DNA of 64,000 nucleotides from Gloeotrichia echinulata CP02 (GCA_038087035.1 CP051187.1:4779001-4843000), one strand, 5' to 3'; positions 34,926 through 45,139 are shown, counted from the stretch's first letter. Notes: generated by a model from the sequence alone, not told the origin. Made by a program: numbers and translations.

Positions 34926-37010
34926 CAAGAAAACATCCCTAATATTGCTGATTGTATCCGCCAGATAAATTTGCAAACTCGCGGCGAACTTTTTTTAGTA
35001 CCAGTAGGAGAGTATGACGAAAATTATATTCATCGACTTGCTGACCTAGATATGCGGTCTTTCTATCGGCGACAAAATAATCCAGTTGAGCAATTAATTG
35101 AGGATATTAAAGAACAACTAGATCCTGATGTAATTTTAATTGATGCCCGTCCTGGATTTAATGATGTAGGTGCGATCGCACTGTTCGATTTAGCTGATAC
35201 TGCCATAATTTGTTTTTCGCCAACTGAGCAGAGCTTTGAGGGATTGCGTTGGGTTGTGCAAGCAGCTCGTAAACAACAAAATTATCAGGGTAAGCCAGAT
35301 GTGCGATTTCTATTAACACCAGTGCCAGCAGTTGCAGCAGAACAGCACCAAATTTGGATCAATAAAGTCGAAGATTGGATTGTAGACAACTGGGGTTTAC
35401 CTAATGAAACAACAGTTGGACAGCTTTATCATGAAGTTCTGTACAATGCGAATATCACAACTTTGTCTAGTTTAGTCAATGATGTACCCAGGAGTTTAAT
35501 AGATGTTTATTTACCTCTGGCTGATACCATTGATGCTAGTTTGCCAGATCTTAAACCTAACATAGTAACTAAAATTGTTGAGAATCGGAGAAATATTCTT
35601 AATGAATTACGTTTTGAGGCAGCAACTGCACAAGAACTAGAACTAGATAATATTCCGAATATCTTTGAGAGGACAGAGGATTTTCCTAAATTTTTAAGTA
35701 ATAAAATTTGGCTAATTCGTGGTGCTAAGGGAACTGGGAAAAGTCTTTTATTTAGACTGTTTGTAGAAACGCCAAATGAAGCCAAGGTATTAGCTCAAAC
35801 TGATTTCAATTTAAATAATATTAGTTTTATTCCAGCCCACGGTCAGCCTAGAGTATCAAAAACGATTTTAGAAAGTGTTGACCTATATAGCTATGAACAG
35901 CAAGTTGGTGACAATGACTGGCAATTTTTTTGGCTCAATTATGGTCTTTTACAACTGTGCAATACTCAGCCGGAATTACGTTTATTGACGGGTTTAGATG
36001 AAAAATTAGTTAGATTGAGCGCCCAAGAAAACCCTGCTCATGCTGGGATTATTTCATGGTTGGTAGAGCGATCGCAATCTCCCCAAGCGCGACCACAAGC
36101 GGCTGACGAGTTGCGTATAATTGACCGATGGTTACAGCAGAATAATCAGGTGATCTGGCTACTTTACGATGAACTAGATGCTGGCTTTGGTTCTACTCAA
36201 GACGATTATAAGCGACGCCGAAGGGTAGTTGAAGGATTGCTGGCTTGGTGGTTGGAAAGCGGCACAAGTCTCAAGCAGATTGTACCCAAGATATTTTTAC
36301 GCGAAGATATCTGGAATCAACTCAACTTTACTAATACAGGACATTATAGCGGACGCTCACTTCAATTGCGTTGGGAAGAAGCTGACCTTTGGCGACTGGT
36401 GCTTCGTCAAGCTCTAAAAAGTTCTCAGTTGCTGAAAAAATCTTTAGAACAAAAGTTGGGGGTTACTGTCGAACGACTCAATATAATGGGGACGGAGCAA
36501 TTACGTCAAAGTCTCTATTCCCTATGGGGCGAAAGGATGGGAGGTGGTAAGAAAGCCTACAGTTATAACTGGGTTCGCACTCGGATTGCAGATGGTCAAA
36601 AGAATTGTTTCCCACGTAGTTTAATATTACTGTTAGAAGAGGCTGTTAAACTTGAGAAAGAATTTTCTACAGAATACAGTTCCAGTTCACAGGTAACTTT
36701 GCGTCCAAAAGCGTTAATCAATGCTTTTCCCCATGTTTCCCAGCAGCGTGTGGCTGAGGTACGTAATGAATACCCTGAATTAGAAAATTTTCTAGAGAAA
36801 CTACAGGGCGAAAGATCTCCTATCGATGAGAACCTCCTCCGGGAAATATGGAATGTCGAAGATGGCGAATTAGCCCGTCTCATCAAGGAGATGGTTGAAG
36901 CGGGTATTCTAACAGAGCGTTCTCGCCCCAAAGACCCACCCCCTCGTATCTACGCGGTTGCTGAGTTGTATCTATATGGACTAAATATGGTTCGCAAGGG
37001 ACAGCGATAG
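34926..37010 (+). pseudogene. KGGVGR-type ATPase, 5'-truncated
   Basis: The open frame starts at the element boundary and has no proper start; the first candidate is TTG at 34971 without a ribosome site. Homology is already in progress there: IADCIRQINLQTRGELFLVP, then DVILIDARPGFNDVGAIALF, the middle of a ParA/MinD-like domain whose Walker A (KGGVGR-type) segment of ~100-150 residues is missing. A second P-loop ATPase follows: WLIRGAKGTGKSLLFRLFVE near residue 250 and VIWLLYDELDAGFGS. The C-terminus looks like a winged helix. Such proteins are soluble regulators in conflict or signalling loci. It ends intact. Confidence 0.75.
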
Positions 37011-37067
37011 GAAAATATTTTCGGTGAGATGGGGATAAATCACCCCAGTTCCCCTTCACCTGCTTGT

Positions 37068-37859
37068 CTACTGTTTTGCTGAGAGAATCGGTTGCTTCCC
37101 TACATCATCAAGGCGAATACTTGAGAGCAAATTCTGCCACTTTGTCTGAAGTTGCTGATCCTGAAGATTTTTTTGACGCAGTTGTGCGAGTGTTGTGAGT
37201 GCATCATACCAGATGCCGTTGTGGGCATAGATGACAAACTGCTGTAGCGGCTGTGCTATTTGTAGCTTTTGGGTGATTGTTGGGTTTAGCTCCACTCGTT
37301 GGATCACGCCTTCTACGTAAATTGGGGGCGATTGCTTTTCTGGATCGCAGTAAATGCTGAAAAACCAGCGGTATCTTTTATTTAGCGCCAATGGGGGAAC
37401 AGTCGCAGGTAGGGTAACGCCAACAACTCCCGGCCGATCCTGTAGGCTGATAGCTTGCTCGTAGATAGGGTTTGAGTCTGAATCTTGGAGGACAAATTCA
37501 GCTGGCAAAGTAGCATTTTTGACTGACGGCAGATAAAACCAAAAAGTTGGATGTGTGACTGTGGTCAATCCCCAGACATTAGTCACCGAGTTCTTTTCCT
37601 GGGTAAAGGGCGCTAAAGCTGTGAGTTGAGAGGTGATGAGTTGACATAAACCACGTTTGGCTCCACCACGGACGCGACCTCCAGGAGCGGGATCTGGTGG
37701 CGGTGAGGGAGGATTAAAGTTTACGGGTTGGGCTAGAATTGCTGTGGTCGTGGGTAATGAGTCTGGTATTGCGTGGAGCGAGGTGGAGCTAGCGAGTAAA
37801 GTACCAAAACCAAGAGCTATTGTTAACAATAGTTGTTGCGATTGTGAAATATACTTCAT
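37068..37859 (-). CDS. DUF928 family secreted protein
   Basis: 263 residues. Signal peptide LLLTIALGFGTLLASSTSLH. A Pro-rich linker (PPSPPPDPAPGGRVRGGAKR) precedes the DUF928 body: LTALAPFTQEKNSVTNVWGL, VTHPTFWFYLPSVKNATLPA, EFVLQDSDSNPIYEQ, GVTLPATVPPLALNKRYRWF and YAHNGIWYDALTTLAQL. It is the last gene of the minus-strand sigma/CHAT/DUF1822/CHASE2 module, 46 bp after CHAT-CHASE2. The function is unknown; it is presumably an extracytoplasmic partner of the CHASE2 domain. Confidence 0.88.
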   Translation of the reverse strand: MKYISQSQQLLLTIALGFGTLLASSTSLHAIPDSLPTTTAILAQPVNFNPPSPPPDPAPGGRVRGGAKRGLCQLITSQLTALAPFTQEKNSVTNVWGLTTVTHPTFWFYLPSVKNATLPAEFVLQDSDSNPIYEQAISLQDRPGVVGVTLPATVPPLALNKRYRWFFSIYCDPEKQSPPIYVEGVIQRVELNPTITQKLQIAQPLQQFVIYAHNGIWYDALTTLAQLRQKNLQDQQLQTKWQNLLSSIRLDDVGKQPILSAKQ

Positions 37860-37905
37860 TTCAAATATCCTCTGAATTGGTAAACAGTGGTTAATTTTGT
37901 TAATT

Positions 37906-40227
37906 TTAAATTTGGGATTTTAAATTTTTAATTGAGGTTACACCAACGGTTCCCAGCAACGATAAAGTAGACGGGACAAATGGTACCCAAGCTCCCGAAA
38001 TTAACAAACCAAAACAGAATAAATACAAGACGCCAGAGGTAACACTAATTGCCAATATCAATCTCAAAAGCGAAGACAACCGCCAAGCCAGCACTCCCCC
38101 TACCAAAGACCAGCTCCAAATCCAGAGGAGTTCCCACCACCCAGACCAAACCCGCAGTAAGGGACGCCCATCTAATACAGCACTGAGGATTTGGCTGACC
38201 ATATGTGCGTGGAGCAGCACTCCTGGCATTTGATTGTCTAAATTAGTTCCATAGGGCGTATCCCAGTAATCGGGGAAATCTCCCTTTGCGGTCACGCCAA
38301 CGAGGACAATCTTATCTTTGATCGCGCTTTTGTCAATCTGATTAGATAAAAACTCCGTTAGCGTCAACTGTTGGGCAATCTTTTTCGTGGAACGGTAGTT
38401 GAGTAAGATTTGACCACCATTAGCATCGATACCCTGATAGCCACTAGCGCGAGACGAAAGGCGATGAAATACAGTATTGCCCAGTTGCAAATTCTTTTGA
38501 GCAGTGAACTTTGGTTCAATTCCTAAAGGCAGCAGATAGCGGAATGCCACTTGCATGTTGAGTGCATGGGGTGTATAACATAAGGATGCTGCCTCCTGGG
38601 TCATGAACATCAGATGGCGTCGCACAACACTATCAGAATCGTGGATAAAGTCACTGAAACCTAGGCGTTTTTTGGGGATTTCTGGTGGGGGTGCAACACC
38701 TTTGGTATTTTCGATAGTATCACTTCCCTTGCATACACCAATCAAGTTATCAGTCTTCTGGAGACGGGAGATTAAATCTGGCGGTTCGGCTGGAAAATCA
38801 CGGTAGATATCTAAGCCGATAGACCGGGGTTGATACTGCTCTAATTTTGTCAGCAGTGCTTTGAGAGATTTATCAGAAACTGAAGCACCTTTTAACACCT
38901 CGCCTTTTTGGCGTTGAAATGCGAGGTCATTATCGTCAATTGTGATCATCACCAGGCGTGGATCTGGTCCTTCGTCAGGACGCGATCGCATCATTTGGTC
39001 AAAGGCTTGAAATTCTGTACTTTGTAGCAGTCCCAAAAATCTGAATCCACAGACTACGGCCGTCACCACCAGACTAGAGAACAACGCTACCTTAAATTCG
39101 CAGCGGGGAGACACAGGTAAATTTTCCGTCTCTGGTTCCTTGGTATAAATTAACTCTTCCCAAGTTGGTGGGATCTGCGCCAAATTTTGGCAAATCACTG
39201 GTAACCAAGTTGCACAGGGAAATCTATGCTCAAGTCCTTGTAACCGCTCCCGTGCTTCCCGTACTGAGGTATATAAAGTTTGACCACCAGCAAAGCCCGT
39301 GAGAAAATACTTCAAAAACTCCTGAGCCACCAGGTCTGGGACAGGTTCGCGCATGATGATCATCTGGGGGATGTGCAAATCAGCCAGTTCTCGCGCCAGT
39401 CCCAAGCCATCACAGGAGTTGAAAATTGCCAGTTGTAAGCCCTGTTCAATGGCTTTTTTGAGGGCGTACTTTAACTCACTGATGGTGAAGCTATCAGTCT
39501 GATTCAGATAAATTCGCCCACTTTGATCATTCTCGTGACTAGAACTGTGTCCGGCGAAGAACAGAATATCCCAGTCTTTCCCCCACAGATGGTCAGTTAA
39601 TTCCTGACGTTGTGGTTCTACCAAAAAACTGACATCCGCATTCTGGCAATTTTGCAGTAGATCTAAGTCCGCCTGGGTGTCAATCCCCTGACTATTACCT
39701 ACTATTGCCAAAATATTCACTTTTTTTTTGGGAGTAGGTGGCTGATGAACGCGATCGTAGGTCGGCGAAGACAAAGCAATTTCTGCCTTCGGGTAGCGTT
39801 CTAGTAAGTCCCAAAGATGCCAAGGTAATCGCTGCAATTCACTATTTTCTGCTTGCAAAATCACCCGCACTTCGTCCGTGGGCAATAATCTCTCCAGCCA
39901 TTTCTCTCGCAGGGGGCGAAACTCCTCTGCTCGCAGCCAGGTATTGAAACGTGCCCGCAAAATATGCGAGGTGTTGTGACAGTCTTGAGTCATAGACACA
40001 TTTGTCACCTGCACATGGTCAGCATCCAAGCGATAACTTGTTCCCAACCGTCGATAATTAGATCGCCAGTGGCTATAGTACAAAGGCATTTCCGGACACG
40101 GAGGTAGCTTTCCCGTGATTTCTGTTGTGGGGCGATCGCCTTCTTCACCTATCTGTAAGGTAACAGCATAGCCTTCCTCAAAACTACCGACAGCGAATTT
40201 CAGCACTACTAACTTACCCATGACCAT
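37906..40227 (-). CDS. CHAT-CHASE2 fusion protein
   Basis: 773 residues from ATG at 40227 (GGAG 7 bp upstream); an ATG at 40221 is also possible. The N-terminal ~370 residues are a CHAT (caspase-like) domain: HLWDLLERYPKAEIALSSPT, catalytic-type His in DILFFAGHSSSHEND near 224 and Cys in LAIFNSCDGLGLA near 270. A TM helix (LVVTAVVCGFRFLGLL) leads to CHASE2: DPRLVMITIDDNDL, RSIGLDIYRDFPAEPPD, MPGVLLHAHMVSQILSAVLD. Three C-terminal TM helices follow. An envelope signal could thus control a cytoplasmic protease-like domain. The gene is followed by DUF928 and preceded by DUF1822. Confidence 0.9.
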   Translation of the reverse strand: MVMGKLVVLKFAVGSFEEGYAVTLQIGEEGDRPTTEITGKLPPCPEMPLYYSHWRSNYRRLGTSYRLDADHVQVTNVSMTQDCHNTSHILRARFNTWLRAEEFRPLREKWLERLLPTDEVRVILQAENSELQRLPWHLWDLLERYPKAEIALSSPTYDRVHQPPTPKKKVNILAIVGNSQGIDTQADLDLLQNCQNADVSFLVEPQRQELTDHLWGKDWDILFFAGHSSSHENDQSGRIYLNQTDSFTISELKYALKKAIEQGLQLAIFNSCDGLGLARELADLHIPQMIIMREPVPDLVAQEFLKYFLTGFAGGQTLYTSVREARERLQGLEHRFPCATWLPVICQNLAQIPPTWEELIYTKEPETENLPVSPRCEFKVALFSSLVVTAVVCGFRFLGLLQSTEFQAFDQMMRSRPDEGPDPRLVMITIDDNDLAFQRQKGEVLKGASVSDKSLKALLTKLEQYQPRSIGLDIYRDFPAEPPDLISRLQKTDNLIGVCKGSDTIENTKGVAPPPEIPKKRLGFSDFIHDSDSVVRRHLMFMTQEAASLCYTPHALNMQVAFRYLLPLGIEPKFTAQKNLQLGNTVFHRLSSRASGYQGIDANGGQILLNYRSTKKIAQQLTLTEFLSNQIDKSAIKDKIVLVGVTAKGDFPDYWDTPYGTNLDNQMPGVLLHAHMVSQILSAVLDGRPLLRVWSGWWELLWIWSWSLVGGVLAWRLSSLLRLILAISVTSGVLYLFCFGLLISGAWVPFVPSTLSLLGTVGVTSIKNLKSQI

Positions 40228-40353
40228 CACTATGCTCCAATTCAAAATTCAAAAAAATCCAGATGGAATTTTGCATTCTGAATTTTTGTTTCCCTCTGAC
40301 TTTAAATATCCCTAATTACCCATACTAAGACAGCCAGAAAATCACTGCTTGAT

Positions 40354-41322
40354 TTAAATCACAAACTGTTCTGTAATACTAATATCATTCAATGCCACCC
40401 TGACGCTAAAACGCTCCTTGGTCTCACCCCGAAACTGTAATTGAACATAGTTATCTGCACTTCTGGCTTGGGCGTCGAGAAATACTGCTCCTGATTCATC
40501 TAAAACTGTGAGTTGTAGTCCTTGGGGTAAGTATATTTGCTTACCTGTGGGATGTAACTGCAAGCGAATACTGGTTTTTTGGTCAACTTCGGGGGTGATT
40601 TCCACAATCAACATCATGGGTTGGTTGTCGATTTTGATACCCAAATCCAGCAATTTTGCCCGTCTGGTGCCTGCTTCTACCTGGTTGGGAGCTTGTTCGT
40701 CAGAAGTATCTCCACGACGGAACGCATAAGCTGGTCTGAGTTCTTGATAGTTCCATAAAGATTCAATAGTTTCCCAACCTGATTCAAATATACCAGCAAA
40801 CCACTGACTTAAATTCACCCCAAGTTTAACTGGAGATTGCCGCAATTGTCCCAGATATTCGATGAATGCTTCTGGAGGTTGCAGTTGACTCAAAGGCAAT
40901 TCTTCAGTGGCGACACTGGGAATAAAACCCAGTAGCTTTGCTTCTTTGAGGGATTCATCGATTTGCACTACCACATAACCTATCCGTTCTTCCCAAGTTT
41001 CTGGGGGAACGGAACAGATATGATCGGTCAGTTGTACTGGGCGACATTCCAGACGACCAACTCCGCTGATCTCCAAATCCGCTACGTCTGCACAGAGGCG
41101 CATCACAGGGTTCCAACTGTCACTAGCTTGCAGGTCGGTCGGAATATCCATCATTTGTAAATACTCATTCACCACCCACACAGCTATTGTATTTAGCCGG
41201 ACTTGCTCTGCCTTTTTTGGAGTAGCTTGCTGGTTGGCAAATTGTTGAGATTTTCTGTACGCTGCTTGGGCGATGGGCAACGGCACAGCGTAATCTTCTA
41301 GCCTATAGGTGGTGTTAGTCAT
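40354..41322 (-). CDS. DUF1822 family protein
   Basis: 322 residues. N-terminal YAVPLPIAQAAYRKSQQFAN, then VRLNTIAVWVVNEYLQMMDI, GRLECRPVQLTDHICSVPPE and IGYVVVQIDESLKEAKLLGF are the DUF1822 core. The C-terminal half is beta-rich (MMLIVEITPEVDQKTSIRLQ, LQLHPTGKQIYLPQGLQLTV). There is no signal peptide. It lies 126 bp before the CHAT-CHASE2 gene and, with a repeat-filled 413-bp gap, after the TPR-CHAT gene. The family's biochemical role is unknown. Confidence 0.88.
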   Translation of the reverse strand: MTNTTYRLEDYAVPLPIAQAAYRKSQQFANQQATPKKAEQVRLNTIAVWVVNEYLQMMDIPTDLQASDSWNPVMRLCADVADLEISGVGRLECRPVQLTDHICSVPPETWEERIGYVVVQIDESLKEAKLLGFIPSVATEELPLSQLQPPEAFIEYLGQLRQSPVKLGVNLSQWFAGIFESGWETIESLWNYQELRPAYAFRRGDTSDEQAPNQVEAGTRRAKLLDLGIKIDNQPMMLIVEITPEVDQKTSIRLQLHPTGKQIYLPQGLQLTVLDESGAVFLDAQARSADNYVQLQFRGETKERFSVRVALNDISITEQFVI

Positions 41323-41489
41323 GGTTCAGTTCCCCGTGTTCAATGCTGCTTGCTATATATATATCGGCCTTATTCACTAAATTTATGCCATATTTATATT
41401 TATGGCACAATTTGTGGAACAATTTTTGGCACAAAATATGCATTAGGGTCAGCGCCAATCAACGAAGAGGCAGGGGGCAGGGGGCAGGG

Positions 41490-41653
41490 CAATACTGCGT
41501 AGGATTTGCAGGGGAGGCAGGGGAGGCAGGGGAGGCAGGGGAGGCAGGGGAGGCAGGGGAGAAATGGAGGCAAAACTCCTCCCCTGCCTCCATTTCTCCC
41601 CCTGCTCCCCCTGCTTGCCTCAACCAAGAAATTCCAAAACCTACGCAGTATTG
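41490..41653. repeat. Inverted-repeat element with nested 9-bp repeats
   Basis: CAATACTGCGTAGG (41490-41503) and its exact complement (41640-41653) enclose ~6 copies of GAGGCAGGG and an inner inverted pair GGGGAGAAATGGAGG/CCTCCATTTCTCCCC (41556-41570, 41586-41600). It occupies the gap 41323-41735 between module genes. Open frames across it on both strands are artefacts of the repeats. Confidence 0.8.
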
Positions 41654-41735
41654 ATGCCCAATGCCCAATGCCCCAAGTCGGCGGCGAGCAACCTCGACCA
41701 CCCACAAGGGGATGGAGTTTCCCGCCGACTTCCAA

Positions 41736-44474
41736 TCAAAGCCAATTGCCAATCAAAACATAGGCAGACCAAAAGCTGGGTGAGTTGTAGTTAGGATGCT
41801 GCAGTAGTTGAAGTTGGGCATGGCGGAGAGCTTCGGCTTTGGTAATTTTGCGGCCTTTGAGTTCTTGATAAAAGGCACCAACAAACAGTGCTGTTGATTC
41901 GTCATCTATCTGCCACAGGGAGGCTAGGGTACTGCGTGCGCCGGCGCGGACTGCGGCTCCAGCTAGACCGAGGGCTGCACGATTGTCTCCGGCGGCTGTT
42001 TGGCAAGCACTCAAAACTAATAGTTCCACTGCTTGTGGTTTGGTTCGATCGCGACTGCGGAGCAGAGTATCGAATTGGGTGACATTGATTGGACCATCGG
42101 CTGCTAAAATGAAGGTCTTATCAGCACGAGAACTAAACTGACCGTGGGTTGCTAGATGCACGACGTTGAATGGAGTGGTATTAACTTCTTTCTCCAGTGC
42201 TTGGCGGGTGAATTGCTGATCTAGAAGACTGGTGGTTAATACTCCGGCTTGGGCAATCAGGTTAACCTCCGATTTGATCGCAGGTAACCGTGTCAAGTCG
42301 CTGAACTCTGGCGGGGGATCAGTTAACCCGGCTGTTAAGGCTCTGAGTTGTTGTTGTACTAGGGGTTTGGGGTCAAGCAGTTGCAGACCGACGCTGAGGG
42401 CGATCGCATATTTTTCCACTAAGTATTGCTTGCCGTCGTAGAGAGAAGCCATTGGTAAATTGCGTAATGCGCCATCCAGCACAAACACTAGGGTATTGAC
42501 GCGACTCGCTGCCAATTTTGATTCTATTGGTTTTATTAGCCAGTTGTAAACTTGTTGCGACTGGATTTTGATGGCTTTAGTCGCCGCCGGATTCACGAGA
42601 TTTTTTCGTAATTCTGTGAGGATTTTGTCTACTTCTGTTTGGGGAATTTGAGTACTGTAATGCTGCAGGGGTTGGTTGGGAATTTTGACAATTACCTGGA
42701 TCTGTTCCGGGAGAATAATTGGGTAAAAGATGGCAGCGGTGGGATTATCTTGATCGACCATTTTATCCAAAGAGACATTCTGACCTTGCAAGCAAGCTTC
42801 TCGGAAGAAATTATCTAATTCTGCCAACTGCAAAGCTTCAATCCGTTGGCGGATTTTATCTAAAGTTTTTTCATTCGGTTGGCCTTTTTGAGATTGCAGC
42901 AATAACTCTACTGATTGCCGATATATAGGTTCAACCGTGTCTCGGAAGTTGAATTGCACATCCTGATTGATTGCTACCAAGTCACTGCGGAGAGAGTGGA
43001 GAATATCCACGGCTGCATCATAAGCGGCGATCGCTCCTGTAATATTTTTTTGCTCCCACAACAACCTACCTAACTGCCAATCTAAACGATAGGCTATTTC
43101 TGGCGCATTGCTGGGTTGCGCCAAAATTAATGCTTGTTCGGTGAGGTTTTGTGCCTCTGACCACTGTTTTGTTTGAGCATATAAACCGCCCAAACTCCCT
43201 AGTGCATAAGCTTCGGCTCGCTGATCGCCTAAATCGCGGGATTGCTGGATCGCATTGGTGAGCATCAGTGCTGAGTTAGGAATGGGGAGTGCGGAGTCAG
43301 AAATTAGGAGTGAGGAGTTCGCTGTGAGGAAGGCTGAGTTCTTGATGCGACCGAGGAAGTCAGAATTTTCAGCATTCTGGATTTTCATCAGGGTTTGGGC
43401 AAAGTTAATCTGGGCGTAGATACTAGCACGACTGGGGGGAAGTTGCTTGACTTGTGATTCAATTAATGGTATATATATTTGCGCTTCTGCCAATTTTTGC
43501 TCTTGGATGAGTAGGCGCAGGTAATTGAGTTGTGCCTGGACTTTGGTTAGAGGCGAAGGGGATACTTGGACTGTTTGTTGATAATAGGCGATCGCCTGTG
43601 ATTTTTGCTGCTGTGCCTGGGCATTATTCCCCAGGCTAAAAAGACTTGCCCCCATATCTACTTTAGATTGGAGATTTTGAGCAATTACAAGACTTTGCTC
43701 TAAGGCAGTGCGGGACATTTGCAGATCGCCTACTACTAAAAGAGTATCCCCAAGCGATCGCAATCCTACTGCTTTTGTGATCGAGTCTGGTTGTAATTGT
43801 AATTTCTGATTCACTTCATCTAGTATTTTTACCGCTTGACGATAAGCACCTTTAGTGCGCCATGCCTGTGCTTGGTTGATCAGCGATCGCACCACACCGC
43901 TATGATTTTCTAGTTTGGTATAAATTTCTGCTGTCTGCTGCCAAGTTGTTAAAGCTGCTTCTGGCTGTCCCATTGCCAGTTGTAGGCGACCTTGAATATC
44001 CAGGGATTGGGCAAATATTTGCAGATTTTGCCCGTTTTGTGCCTCTTTTAGTAAATTTAAGCTTTGTGTAATTGCCTGCTTGGCCTGTGTCCATGCACCG
44101 AGTTGCTGGTAAGCTAGGGAAAGATTGCTCAAGGTGGCAGCTAGTTTCAGGCGATCGCTCTGCTGCTGGACTGCTTGCTGTAAGACCTGCACCGCTTCGG
44201 CAAACCTACCGCTGTCGTACAGTGCTTTACCCTGTTGCACCAGAGAAGCCGGATCAGTTAAAGTGCTAGCAGCAGTAATTTGATTAATTGTAATTGTTGG
44301 CAATTTTGCCAGTGCAGGTGAGCCGAGGATGCACAGCAAAGTTATGAGGAAGTAAAGAGGCAACCAGAAAGAATGCCGTAATTTCACAGCATTCACTGCT
44401 ACTTTTTTATTCCCTAGTTTATCAGCCATGCCCCATATCCGATACCCACGAATATGATTTATTTTATGTCTCAT
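41736..44474 (-). CDS. TPR-CHAT protein
   Basis: 912 residues. A signal/anchor helix (FWLPLYFLITLLCILGSPAL) lies near residue 40, then ~10 tetratricopeptide repeats (for example ALYDSGRFAEAVQVLQQAVQ, QLAMGQPEAALTTWQQTAEI). The C-terminal CHAT domain has the catalytic His in VVHLATHGQFSS near 775 and Cys in LLVLSACQTAAGDNR near 821, followed by AVRAGARSTLASLWQIDDES and FWSAYVLIGNW. Both catalytic residues are present. It is 2 bp downstream of the sigma-factor gene, so they are co-transcribed. An alternative start at 44429 (MADKLGNKK) would shorten the N-terminus by 15 residues. Confidence 0.92.
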   Translation of the reverse strand: MRHKINHIRGYRIWGMADKLGNKKVAVNAVKLRHSFWLPLYFLITLLCILGSPALAKLPTITINQITAASTLTDPASLVQQGKALYDSGRFAEAVQVLQQAVQQQSDRLKLAATLSNLSLAYQQLGAWTQAKQAITQSLNLLKEAQNGQNLQIFAQSLDIQGRLQLAMGQPEAALTTWQQTAEIYTKLENHSGVVRSLINQAQAWRTKGAYRQAVKILDEVNQKLQLQPDSITKAVGLRSLGDTLLVVGDLQMSRTALEQSLVIAQNLQSKVDMGASLFSLGNNAQAQQQKSQAIAYYQQTVQVSPSPLTKVQAQLNYLRLLIQEQKLAEAQIYIPLIESQVKQLPPSRASIYAQINFAQTLMKIQNAENSDFLGRIKNSAFLTANSSLLISDSALPIPNSALMLTNAIQQSRDLGDQRAEAYALGSLGGLYAQTKQWSEAQNLTEQALILAQPSNAPEIAYRLDWQLGRLLWEQKNITGAIAAYDAAVDILHSLRSDLVAINQDVQFNFRDTVEPIYRQSVELLLQSQKGQPNEKTLDKIRQRIEALQLAELDNFFREACLQGQNVSLDKMVDQDNPTAAIFYPIILPEQIQVIVKIPNQPLQHYSTQIPQTEVDKILTELRKNLVNPAATKAIKIQSQQVYNWLIKPIESKLAASRVNTLVFVLDGALRNLPMASLYDGKQYLVEKYAIALSVGLQLLDPKPLVQQQLRALTAGLTDPPPEFSDLTRLPAIKSEVNLIAQAGVLTTSLLDQQFTRQALEKEVNTTPFNVVHLATHGQFSSRADKTFILAADGPINVTQFDTLLRSRDRTKPQAVELLVLSACQTAAGDNRAALGLAGAAVRAGARSTLASLWQIDDESTALFVGAFYQELKGRKITKAEALRHAQLQLLQHPNYNSPSFWSAYVLIGNWL

Positions 44475-44476
44475 AC

Positions 44477-45139
44477 TTAATCTTCTAAATACCCTTGTTC
44501 TTCAGCGAATTTACGTAAACGAGGGAGACATTGACGTTTATAAAAACTGCTTAACGTACCAATTGACAGCCCGAACTCTTCAGACAATTCTTTCCAACTA
44601 ACTTCTGGGGGAAGGCGTCTGATAATTAACACCTGACAATTCACCTCTGGACGCCCTTTAATATAAGTACCCCTCAGTTCTCCTTCAGGGTCTGTCTGGG
44701 CCCATAAGCTGACATTTTCCAGAATAGGGGGAGTTTCAGCGGTAGCAGGTAGGGTATCAAGAGGGTCAAGGATTTCACTAGTTTCACCGGAACCAGACTG
44801 GTGTATCCTCAGTGGGACTTTTATCGCTTGTTCTCGGCGCTGATTCAGGTAAAAGTCTTGTAATCTGCGTTTTAGGTAAGCATTTAGCCAAGTAATGACA
44901 GTTCCATAATTTGAGTCATAGATTTGACCTGTTGTACCTTCACAAATATTGCGACAGAAATACAACCAAGTTTGTTGTAGAGCGTCCTGATAGTAGGGGG
45001 TACTTTCCCGCCAAAGTCTATGTGCAATTAAGCGAATAATTTGCGTAAGCAGCTTCTGACGCTGTGGACTTCCGGGTGGGTTTTGACAAGCTTGAGTAAC
45101 TAAACGGCGCAGATGTTCATCCAAGTCAACCATAGCCAT
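44477..45139 (-). CDS. Sigma-70 family (ECF-like) sigma factor
   Basis: 220 residues. Region 2 is at about residues 40-105 (YYQDALQQTWLYFCRNICEG, TVITWLNAYLKRRLQDFYLN). A linker with Pro and acidic residues follows. Region 4 is at the C-terminus (PPEVSWKELSEEFGLSIGTL, SSFYKRQCLPRLRKFAEEQG). It lacks region 1 and region 3. It heads the minus-strand module TPR-CHAT, DUF1822, CHAT-CHASE2, DUF928, and may control it. No anti-sigma factor is recognised. Confidence 0.88.
   Translation of the reverse strand: MAMVDLDEHLRRLVTQACQNPPGSPQRQKLLTQIIRLIAHRLWRESTPYYQDALQQTWLYFCRNICEGTTGQIYDSNYGTVITWLNAYLKRRLQDFYLNQRREQAIKVPLRIHQSGSGETSEILDPLDTLPATAETPPILENVSLWAQTDPEGELRGTYIKGRPEVNCQVLIIRRLPPEVSWKELSEEFGLSIGTLSSFYKRQCLPRLRKFAEEQGYLED

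Noticed and set aside
41400..41794. Several 76-111 codon frames rich in Pro/Cys/Leu or Gly/Glu/Ala
   Set aside because: They read the 9-bp GAGGCAGGG array and its inverted partner on both strands.
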